Source: a virus. From it: DNA of 20,455 nt. Under the pieces are notes generated by a model, which saw nothing but the letters and a program-made list of their open reading frames with translations, did not search any database and was not told the origin of the DNA. This document shows positions 14,793-20,455 of this stretch, in pieces. Numbering within the stretch: position 1 is the first letter of the stretch; each line of letters begins with the position of its first letter. The stretch covers positions 121 to 20,575 of the IMG/VR virus record IMGVR_UViG_3300000117_000022; one strand, written 5' to 3'. The translations under genes and the position numbers were made by a program.

Positions 14793-15646
14793 TATGTGAC
14801 CTCACCGAATGGGTTTGTCTCTGAGAAGTCTAAGTACCCATCTGCTTTATCTTCGAAGTCTTTGTTTTGTGCTTGACCATCATTCTCCATTGTCATTACA
14901 TCTGTAATTGCATTAATGGTACGAGATGTTCCTGAAGTAGAACCTACAATAGTGTCACCAACTGCAAGTGTTGAAGTGTTGTGTACAAGATTTAGTTTCT
15001 CTGTTGCACCTGACCATGCAGATACTTCTCCAACTACAGTACCATTAAGTGTCACTGGTTCATTTATAGTGTAAGAACCTGACCCACTATTCATAGTTAA
15101 GTCTAATGCATAGGCATTTTGATTTTCTATAACATCAATAATACCAACATCAGTATCGAAATCTTCTCCACTGTATTCAAAGAGTTCACACTGCATTTTG
15201 AACACAAATAGTTTTCCAACTTGATAGAATGGATTCTCATGTTCTACAAATTTAATTTCAAACATTGAACCACTAAGAGGGAAGTAGATTAGGTCTCCTT
15301 CATTAGGTCTTAGAGATGTTGCAAGATTAGAGTCTAGTGATATGAATCGTTCCCATGTTCTCAATGCAATTACAAAGGTTGCTTGGTCTTTTACTTGAAC
15401 ACCAAACTTACTGAATAGGTCTCCCTCTCCTTCAAATCCTTCTGTATTTTCTAAATACATTTCTACTGAATATGCATCACCAAATGTAGATTGCACATCT
15501 TCATTGAGAATGGTGTCTTCTTCTACGACCTCTCTTGGTAAGTAAAATGTTTCATGGCCATAGAAACGCATAGACTCAACAACTAAATCTTCATAAAGAT
15601 GTTGTTCAGTTCCTACTGCATGGTTAAAAAATACGTTTGTTGGCAT
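14792..15646 (-). CDS. 14: gp14 neck protein
   Basis: gp14 forms the neck ring below gp13 in the head-to-tail connector. T4 gp14 is 256 aa; here 284. Core features are NHAVGTEQHLYEDLVVESMRFYG-type N-terminus, GHETFYLPREVVEEDTILNED (30-50), a GVQVKDQATFVIALRTWERF segment (82-101), RPNEGDLIYFPLSGSMFEIKFVE (113-135), and YQVGKLFVFKMQCELFEYS (141-159). A beta-rich segment at about 185-250, with VGEVSAW and LAVGDTIVGSTSG, looks added and is similar in style to inserts in gp15 and gp18. The gene follows gp13 after 5 bases. Confidence 0.93.
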   Translation of the reverse strand: MPTNVFFNHAVGTEQHLYEDLVVESMRFYGHETFYLPREVVEEDTILNEDVQSTFGDAYSVEMYLENTEGFEGEGDLFSKFGVQVKDQATFVIALRTWERFISLDSNLATSLRPNEGDLIYFPLSGSMFEIKFVEHENPFYQVGKLFVFKMQCELFEYSGEDFDTDVGIIDVIENQNAYALDLTMNSGSGSYTINEPVTLNGTVVGEVSAWSGATEKLNLVHNTSTLAVGDTIVGSTSGTSRTINAITDVMTMENDGQAQNKDFEDKADGYLDFSETNPFGEVT

Positions 15647-15651
15647 TCAGC

Positions 15652-16467
15652 TTATCCCATCATATCAAGAACTGGCATTTCATAGTTCAGTCTTGACTCT
15701 TCTTCTAATCTTAAAATTTCTTCTTTTGCTTCGTCTTTCATTTGTTGTCCATCAAGTGTCACTCCGCCTGGCAGTGCAATTCCTGAGAACTTAGAAAGGT
15801 TTTCTCCCCATTGATACTTAACAAGTGCAGTTGCATACTTCTTTAACCACATGTCATCATAGATATCAGTCATGTCATTAGGGTCTACCTTTCTGTAGCA
15901 CTCTATAACAATAAACTCTCCTGCAACTAATTTGTTTGCATTATAGTCAATGTAAAGTCTATTAGAATGCATATTATACCTTAACGGTATCTGACCCACT
16001 AAGATATCATTCAAAAGAGATAAGTGTGATTGTACTTGTGAATAGTAAAGAACACTTGTAGATGTTAAATCCCACAAGTCATTAAGTCTTAACTGATACT
16101 GAACATCAAACATATTAGAAGTTGTTCCACTTGAGAAAGGGAATATTTGTATAACACTTAACACATGTTCGGGTAGTGTTATATAGTTTTGTCCTTCACC
16201 ATATGTTTGGTTTGAAATTGCTTGAGTTCCAGTGGTTGCTGCATTGTGAGTTTCATTTGTCTTAAACGAATCAATCTCTTCTTGTGTGATTTGATGTTTT
16301 AGATAACACTTGATTGAACCCTCATAGTGAAATTCACGAAAGTATTGTAGAGCTTCATCCATTCTGTCATCAAACTGGTCATCATCCACGTTGATTTCTA
16401 AGACTGGCGCACCCAGTTTTCTTTTGATATACTCTTTGAATGTTGCTTTCGAGTTTGGTTTTGACAT
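15652..16467 (-). CDS. 13: gp13 neck/head completion protein
   Basis: gp13 closes the filled head and links it to gp14. The 271 aa compare with 309 in T4. The N-terminal RKLGAPVLEINVDDDQFDDRMDEALQYF is a hallmark of the marine T4-like gp13 family (residues 16-43), followed by HYEGSIKCYLKHQIT. The middle has VLSVIQIFPFSSG and LRLNDLWDLTS, and the C-terminal DMWLKKYATALVKYQWGENLSKF is helical and conserved. It is first in the neck-tail run, with a late promoter box 30 bases upstream. The ATG at 16467 has only a weak GGAA-type ribosome binding site. Confidence 0.93.
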   Translation of the reverse strand: MSKPNSKATFKEYIKRKLGAPVLEINVDDDQFDDRMDEALQYFREFHYEGSIKCYLKHQITQEEIDSFKTNETHNAATTGTQAISNQTYGEGQNYITLPEHVLSVIQIFPFSSGTTSNMFDVQYQLRLNDLWDLTSTSVLYYSQVQSHLSLLNDILVGQIPLRYNMHSNRLYIDYNANKLVAGEFIVIECYRKVDPNDMTDIYDDMWLKKYATALVKYQWGENLSKFSGIALPGGVTLDGQQMKDEAKEEILRLEEESRLNYEMPVLDMMG

Positions 16468-16497
16468 GATTGTATTCCAGTATTAAATCTATAATAC

Positions 16498-16505
16498 TAT
16501 TTATA
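16498..16505 (-). promoter_or_regulatory. T4-type late promoter box before gp13
   Basis: Minus-strand TATAAATA followed by G lies 30 bases before the gp13 ATG in the 50-base gap after the 86-aa gene. This is a good candidate for the start of the neck-terminase transcript. Confidence 0.65.
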
Positions 16506-16517
16506 CGAATTTTAAGT

Positions 16518-16778
16518 CTATTCTTGGAAGTAAGTCTTAGATTGTAGACGGTCTATCTTTTCGTCTATCCTTGTCATAGTAGCCATAATTCTTTCAAAGT
16601 CTATTTCTATTTGTTCTCTAGTGACATATTCTTTGGCCATCTCTTCTCTTGTCTTGTTAACAAGTATGTCTATTCTCTTTTGTTCAGATAAAAGATTTCT
16701 TATGAGAAAACCTAGTGGTGCTAACACGAATGTTATCATAAGATTCCATAATAGATGAGTGTCGATTACTATTTCCAT
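16518..16778 (-). CDS. small membrane-anchored coiled-coil protein, 86 aa
   Basis: No family is recognised. The N-terminal part has one hydrophobic segment (LLWNLMITFVLAPLGFLI, about residues 8-25), followed by a charged helical region rich in K, R, E and heptad-like leucine/isoleucine spacing (ERIMATMTRIDEKIDRLQ). The single membrane segment plus coiled-coil tail resembles small phage inner-membrane proteins; holin, spanin and superinfection-exclusion roles are all conceivable but unsupported. I chose ATG 16778 over the in-frame TTG at 16799, which overlaps the upstream stop; the ATG has AAGGA just upstream, though the spacing is short. Confidence 0.62.
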   Translation of the reverse strand: MEIVIDTHLLWNLMITFVLAPLGFLIRNLLSEQKRIDILVNKTREEMAKEYVTREQIEIDFERIMATMTRIDEKIDRLQSKTYFQE

Positions 16779-16795
16779 ATCCTTATTTAGGATAA

Positions 16796-17497
16796 TCAAC
16801 TCATTATGGGGTTTCCATTTTGGTCTAAATCAAAGACAAATTCATTTGGATTATAGTTATTAATATCACCAAAGTTTGCATTGTCTTCAGTATAGTTCAT
16901 ATTTATGTTAAATGATATTGAGTATCTTTCTTTATCAGTTTGATTTGGTTCAACCATATGTACTGCACCGCTTGGAAATAGAACAAGTTCTCCACTAGTA
17001 GGTGTGAACCTCCAGTTATTATTAGTTCTTTGACTTGGAGGAAATTCAGAAAGAACCTTTTCACTACCATCAATCATAACTAAGTCCCCTTCATCACCAT
17101 CTGCCTTTATATAAAAAACACCACTATACCAACAACCAGCATGACTATGTGGCATATTCCATGCACCTTTATCATTAATATTTGCCCAAGAGTTTCCTAT
17201 AGACACTTTAGCAGTATTTGGGTTCAATCCATTAAAGGGTAGTACTTCATCATTAAAGGTGTGTACAATTTCATTCATTAGTTTTTGAAATATAGGAGAT
17301 GATTCACACCCATCATTTGATTGCCATCCCGTATATTGATTTGATATCTGTCTACCTTTTGGGTCGTTTCTTCTCATACTATCGATTTCTGTTTGTAGTA
17401 ATACTAAATAATCTTTTGAGAACCCTCTAGTCTCACCAGCATTTAACATATTTCTATGAAAAATATATGTTGGAAACATTAATCTAACTGCCATCAT
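16796..17497 (-). CDS. 2OG-Fe(II) oxygenase, TIGR02466/2OG-FeII_Oxy_5 type
   Basis: This 233-aa protein begins with the family's LMFPTYIFHRN pattern and has the full active site: H117 and H119 in NMPHSHAGCWYSGVFYIK, distal H180 in LFPSGAVHMVEPN, and R191 in ERYSISFNI. The spacing and FTPTSGELVLFPS strand match the TIGR02466 family, which is frequent in marine T4-like phages. The first facial ligand pair is HxH rather than HxD, as is common in this family. Substrate unknown. The start ATGATG is preceded by AGGAGATA and overlaps the end of the upstream DUF6065-like gene by 14 bases, so the two are probably coupled. Confidence 0.88.
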   Translation of the reverse strand: MMAVRLMFPTYIFHRNMLNAGETRGFSKDYLVLLQTEIDSMRRNDPKGRQISNQYTGWQSNDGCESSPIFQKLMNEIVHTFNDEVLPFNGLNPNTAKVSIGNSWANINDKGAWNMPHSHAGCWYSGVFYIKADGDEGDLVMIDGSEKVLSEFPPSQRTNNNWRFTPTSGELVLFPSGAVHMVEPNQTDKERYSISFNINMNYTEDNANFGDINNYNPNEFVFDLDQNGNPIMS

Positions 17498-18398
17498 TAT
17501 CTCCTATAGGTAATTCTAATTGTATTTCGGGTGAGTCTTCACTGACATGATAAGGACACTCGGGTGGTGGTGACTCTTCATTAAAGTATTTTTGTTTAGG
17601 ATTCCAATATTTCATCTTCTTATAAGGCCCTACAGTTTTTGCAGAGACACTTCTATTATCTTCAACACCCAAAATTCTGAATGCTTCTGGCATTCCTATC
17701 GTTTCCCTTTCTGTTGTTAGACGAGATGAACTTAACATTTCAGATTTTGTAGTCTTAAGTGCATATGTCCCAACCCATTCTTCTCTCTTAAAGGGGATAA
17801 TTTGACAAAGAGGTGTTCCTTTAAGAATGGTGAAATTATGGTCAACCTTTGGGTAAAAAATGATTTGTGCATTATCTACACCATTGTTGAATTTATCGGT
17901 ATCAATTACACCTTGCCATGTAGAAAAGTATTTATTCTGATGCAGAAATGGGTCTAAGTAAAATGTAGAATATCCTTCGGGTGTTGTAATGCACCATGGG
18001 TTTCTCATTTTAAATGCATCTTTAACTGGAGGGTTTTCTGACTTGTCCATATATGAAAATCCATCCATAAGTTGAGTATGTGGATGAGAAGAAGAGGATG
18101 TACCCTTTAACCAGTTTCCTGCATCTAAGTCTCTAACAGATGCCCAACCAATACCTTCTTCATCTTTATGAGAAATTCCTTGTATGACTTCCATATCTCT
18201 ATTTGCACATAAGTACCAACCCATCTTTAACCAATCATCCATTGCAGGACATGCTCTTATAGTTTGTTGTTTGACCCCATTTACAACTTCTGCAACCTTT
18301 GATTTTTTCCACCAATCGGGAACTAAATCTTTTGCAAGTATGGGTTTAAAATCTTTTATTGTTGTAGGATTATATGTATGAAAGTCTATCGTTGGCAT
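17484..18398 (-). CDS. DUF6065-like protein of unknown function
   Basis: The 304-aa protein has the layout I associate with DUF6065-type proteins: LVPDWWKK near 25-32, a CPAMDDWLKMGWYL segment (50-63), a KMRNPWCITTPEGYSTFYL strand run, WQGVIDTDKF, and IIFYPKVDHN followed by ILKGTPLCQIIPFKREEW. These look like beta-strands of a cupin- or dUTPase-like barrel, but I see no catalytic set. Function is unknown. It begins with a very strong ribosome binding site (AAGGAGGAG) and overlaps the upstream oxygenase gene by 29 bases. Being sandwiched between two 2OG oxygenases, it may act in the same modification pathway; that is inference. Confidence 0.72.
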   Translation of the reverse strand: MPTIDFHTYNPTTIKDFKPILAKDLVPDWWKKSKVAEVVNGVKQQTIRACPAMDDWLKMGWYLCANRDMEVIQGISHKDEEGIGWASVRDLDAGNWLKGTSSSSHPHTQLMDGFSYMDKSENPPVKDAFKMRNPWCITTPEGYSTFYLDPFLHQNKYFSTWQGVIDTDKFNNGVDNAQIIFYPKVDHNFTILKGTPLCQIIPFKREEWVGTYALKTTKSEMLSSSRLTTERETIGMPEAFRILGVEDNRSVSAKTVGPYKKMKYWNPKQKYFNEESPPPECPYHVSEDSPEIQLELPIGDNDGS

Positions 18399-19095
18399 CG
18401 TAAAACTCCTCCTTATCTACAAGTCTGACTTCATCACCACGAACAACAACAGACTTTCTATCTACATATCTTGCCTTTGCTGTTGGTGCATCTGCACCAT
18501 GTGGTATTCTACCATCAAACATAATTAATCTATTTGGTTTAAACTTAACTGATGCAAACTCTTTGTTGTTGTCTCTTGCATGTATTCCGTGTTCTGTTGT
18601 TGAATAAAATCTTAAATCACCACCCCAAGCATCTTCCCAAAATTTATTTGTATAGTATAAGAATGACATGTTCCACTCATCTTCGGGTGAACAGTCTTGG
18701 TGACAAGTTCCATGTAATCCTTGTGTTTGTGAATTTAATCCCATGTATTGAAATCTCTCCCACTTGAATCCAAATTCTGTTTGCAATTTTCTATTAAGGT
18801 ATCTAGGAAAGTACGTGTATTTATCCTCTATGTCGTCTACAGACATAGGTCTTTTATCTTTGTCATAACCACTAAGTATGGCTCCTCCCCAAAATTGATG
18901 ATGAGGTAATCCTGTTGGACTATCTCCTCTTACTTCATTCCCTTTAGACCAAAAATTTGCACGTGATATTTGTGTATCGTAAAAATGATGGAGTGAAGAT
19001 GGCAACCAATTATCTAAAACATAGATATTCTTTAAAGGAAGTGTTTCAACTCTAAAGGGTTTATCTATGAAGATAACTTCGGGGGTTGAGTTCAT
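18370..19095 (-). CDS. 2OG-Fe(II) oxygenase (prolyl-hydroxylase-like)
   Basis: The 241-aa protein contains the 2OG-Fe(II) core: H132-x-D134 in GTCHQDCSPEDEWNMSFLYYTN, WGGDLRFYS (157-165), KPNRLIMFDGRIPHGADAP with distal H199 (187-204), and R213 in DRKSVVVR as the probable 2OG-binding arginine (R209 is the alternative). The set looks intact. The N-terminal YVLDNWLP and HHFYDTQISRANFW stretches are like those of procollagen-hydroxylase-type phage enzymes. The ATG overlaps the upstream gene's stop (TAATG) and has no clear ribosome binding site, implying coupling. Third oxygenase of the window by distinct sequence; substrate unknown. Confidence 0.87.
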   Translation of the reverse strand: MNSTPEVIFIDKPFRVETLPLKNIYVLDNWLPSSLHHFYDTQISRANFWSKGNEVRGDSPTGLPHHQFWGGAILSGYDKDKRPMSVDDIEDKYTYFPRYLNRKLQTEFGFKWERFQYMGLNSQTQGLHGTCHQDCSPEDEWNMSFLYYTNKFWEDAWGGDLRFYSTTEHGIHARDNNKEFASVKFKPNRLIMFDGRIPHGADAPTAKARYVDRKSVVVRGDEVRLVDKEEFYDANDRLSYI

Positions 19096-19661
19096 TATCT
19101 AGGAGCATCAACTGGAGTTTGAGCTCTAGGAATATAACTCATATATTCTTCTAAGTCTTTTAAATGGTCTTCTCTTGTAGATTGAATATCCATTTGTACT
19201 TGTTCTGATACAGATGCTATTGCATCACAAAACTCTAATACACTTCTTGCATTGCTTCTTTGTGGGTGGTTAGACCCCTCTCTTCCTGCAATGAGGACTT
19301 CTGTTAAATTATCAAATCCAGTACAGTCACAAGTTATATTAACCTGTTCATTACAGAAGTTTGTTATATCTTCACAATACTGATTTGAAAGTGATACTCC
19401 CATAGGTGGTTCTGAATGTTCTATATAGTTCTCAATAGCATCCATATCAGATGGTGATAAAGGAGTTTGGACTTGTTCATCAAAACAAGACTTTGAATCG
19501 TCCCACTTAATTACTTTCAATTCTATGTCATCGTAAACAATAACATCATAGTCAAAACCAAGTTCTGGCTTATCAACATTATCAAATTCATATTGTAATC
19601 CATTAGGTTTTCTAATTATTAGTTTACTTTCTTCTGTATATATAAAACAGTTATTATTCAT
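19095..19661 (-). CDS. hypothetical protein, 188 aa
   Basis: I do not recognise this protein. The N-terminal half looks beta-rich (FIYTEESKLIIRK, DVIVYDDIELKVIKW); the middle has clustered cysteines (C96, C103, C111, C113); and the C-terminal part is a long amphipathic helix (SVLEFCDAIASVSEQVQMD, then REDHLKDLEEYM) preceded by NHPQRSNARS. The overall plan, with a small N-terminal beta unit and a C-terminal helix, recalls phage tail-fibre assembly chaperones, but this is only a resemblance in layout. The start has GAGG upstream and its own sigma70-like promoter. It is coupled to the next gene through TAATG. Confidence 0.75.
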   Translation of the reverse strand: MNNNCFIYTEESKLIIRKPNGLQYEFDNVDKPELGFDYDVIVYDDIELKVIKWDDSKSCFDEQVQTPLSPSDMDAIENYIEHSEPPMGVSLSNQYCEDITNFCNEQVNITCDCTGFDNLTEVLIAGREGSNHPQRSNARSVLEFCDAIASVSEQVQMDIQSTREDHLKDLEEYMSYIPRAQTPVDAPR

Positions 19662-19679
19662 TTTTAAGTCCTCACTTAC

Positions 19680-19708
19680 AGTATATACTATACCTTTTTA
19701 TTTTGCAA
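19680..19708 (-). promoter_or_regulatory. candidate sigma70-type promoter before the 188-aa gene
   Basis: Minus-strand TTGCAA (19708-19703) and TATACT (19685-19680) are spaced by exactly 17 bases. The -10 lies inside GGTATAGTATATACTGTA, which resembles the element in front of uvsY (GGTATAATATACAGTA). The predicted start is about 12 bases before the ATG at 19661. Confidence 0.5.
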
Positions 19709-20455
19709 GAGGTTTTTATACTTTTCATAAACCTCTAAATTATTTATACCACTTATATCCATCCCATCTATCCATGGGCCACCTCTAGTGTAATGCACTC
19801 CATTGTATCTCCATTTCTCTTTAGGATTGTCGTATCCTTCAACAAAGATATACTTTTCGGGTATCTTACTTATCTTATCTGTCCACTCAAATTGATGTAA
19901 TTGTTTACCAGTCCAAGTGTTAACAACTTCGGGTGTCAACTTCTTACAATCTTCATGTCCATTATTGAATATCATCATACTAGACCATAACTTTTTAGGA
20001 TAGTCTATATTAACCTCTCCATCAAACTTAACACTGTCATGTTTGTATTGTGGATATTGAATACATGCAACAGCATCATCGGGGTTTAGATAATAGAACA
20101 TGGGTAATAAGTTCTTTTTAAATATGAAATCATCATCTACGAAGATACTAAATCCTTCATAGTTTTCTAAATGTGGTATTAAGAATCTGCTGTAAGTAAA
20201 TTCGGTAGATTGATTTGCATACTCTCTATTATAATCGGGAAGTTTAGAAATGTCAAGTAATTTAATTTCGGGTGTAAACCTTGTCGTCTCCATCAGTTTA
20301 CCCATGCTCAATCCCTTATGTATACTATCACGAATAGATTCTACACAAACTTTTTCTAAACCATTGTGTGTTGAATCATATCCTACATAAATGTTTAATG
20401 GTTTGCCTTTTGAAAGTGTGTGAACTTTTTTAGCATGTGCATATACATCTTCTCT
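19688..20455 (-). CDS. GT8-like glycosyltransferase, 5' end outside window
   Basis: The frame is open from the right edge (20455) to the stop at 19688, 255 residues, with no start codon that would include the essential N-terminal strand; a TTG/ATG near 20311-20305 would remove it. The part upstream reads LNIYVGYDSTHNGLEKVCVESI, a Rossmann-type first strand of a GT-A fold. FVDDDFIF (105-112) is the DxD-like metal and nucleotide-sugar site, after STEFTYSRFLIPHL. Near the C-terminus GVHYTRGGPWIDG (219-231) matches the H-x-x-G-x-x-PW pattern of GT8 enzymes. It is predicted to transfer a sugar to an unknown acceptor (virion glycan, host envelope or modified base). It opens the group containing two 2OG oxygenases. 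Confidence 0.85.
   Translation of the reverse strand, partial: REDVYAHAKKVHTLSKGKPLNIYVGYDSTHNGLEKVCVESIRDSIHKGLSMGKLMETTRFTPEIKLLDISKLPDYNREYANQSTEFTYSRFLIPHLENYEGFSIFVDDDFIFKKNLLPMFYYLNPDDAVACIQYPQYKHDSVKFDGEVNIDYPKKLWSSMMIFNNGHEDCKKLTPEVVNTWTGKQLHQFEWTDKISKIPEKYIFVEGYDNPKEKWRYNGVHYTRGGPWIDGMDISGINNLEVYEKYKNLLQNKKV
19708..19736 (-). other. perfect 8-bp inverted repeat in the 3' end of the glycosyltransferase gene
   Basis: AGAGGTTT (19708-19715) and AAACCTCT (19729-19736) can form a stem with a 13-base loop on either strand. There is no T-tract on either side, so it is not a standard intrinsic terminator. It lies between the late box at 19741-19748 and the sigma70-like promoter at 19680-19708. 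Confidence 0.4.
19741..19748 (-). promoter_or_regulatory. T4-type late promoter box inside the glycosyltransferase 3' end
   Basis: Minus-strand TATAAATA, exact late consensus, 80 bases before the ATG of the 188-aa gene (19661). It lies within coding sequence, so chance is more likely than for the intergenic boxes, but the position suits late expression of the downstream genes. Confidence 0.4.

Noticed and set aside
20305-20313. Start of the glycosyltransferase near 20311
   Set aside because: The in-frame sequence upstream encodes the first Rossmann strand (LNIYVGYD) needed by the fold, so the gene begins outside the window.
1-20455. CRISPR arrays, insertion sequences, homing endonucleases, attachment sites
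   Set aside because: No regularly spaced repeats, transposase or HNH/GIY-YIG motifs, or integrase signals were seen on either strand.

Overview
The window is a structural-gene segment of an AT-rich T4-like myovirus (contractile-tailed tevenvirus-type phage). Every protein gene lies on the minus strand, so transcription runs from position 20455 towards 1. In that direction the genes follow the T4 morphogenesis order without a break: gp13 and gp14 (neck), gp15 (tail completion), gp16 and gp17 (terminase), gp18 (sheath), gp19 (tube), gp20 (portal), gp67, gp68, gp21, gp22 and gp23 (prohead core, protease, scaffold, capsid). The protein style resembles marine T4-like phages of cyanobacteria or SAR11-type hosts: a short gp23, a very long gp22, tiny gp67/gp68 and several 2OG-Fe(II) oxygenases. 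The host cannot be named from this window.

Layout, in transcription order. (1) 20455-16518, accessory genes ahead of the neck genes: a GT8-like glycosyltransferase that runs off the right edge, an unknown cysteine-containing protein, a 2OG-Fe(II) oxygenase, a DUF6065-like protein, a second 2OG-Fe(II) oxygenase of the TIGR02466 type, and a small membrane-anchored coiled-coil protein. (2) 16467-3762, the T4 core from gp13 to gp23, with start/stop overlaps (TAATG) and T4-type late promoter boxes (TATAAATA). (3) 3761-3325, a 437-base stretch without a protein gene. It holds the gp23 terminator and, on the plus strand, a strong sigma70-type promoter plus a structured, GC-richer segment ending at the same bidirectional terminator. 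I read this as an undescribed noncoding RNA of about 315 nt transcribed against every protein gene here. (4) 3324-1, a 72-aa protein, a CxxCxxCC (YkgJ-like) metal-cluster protein, a 73-aa protein, a second tail-tube-fold protein, UvsY, a third 2OG-Fe(II) oxygenase, and UvsW, which runs off the left edge.

How the genes work together: gp20 starts the prohead; gp67, gp68 and gp22 form the core; gp23 forms the shell; and gp21 matures it (cleavage motifs are visible in gp23 and gp68). gp16/gp17 then fill the head through the portal, and gp13/gp14 join it to the gp15/gp18/gp19 tail. UvsY and UvsW belong to T4 recombination-dependent replication. The glycosyltransferase and three oxygenases suggest modification of a virion surface, host envelope or DNA component, but no substrate can be read from the sequence.

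Calls that are easy to miss here are UvsW at the left edge, gp67 (58 aa), the true 5' extension of the glycosyltransferase, and the plus-strand RNA.
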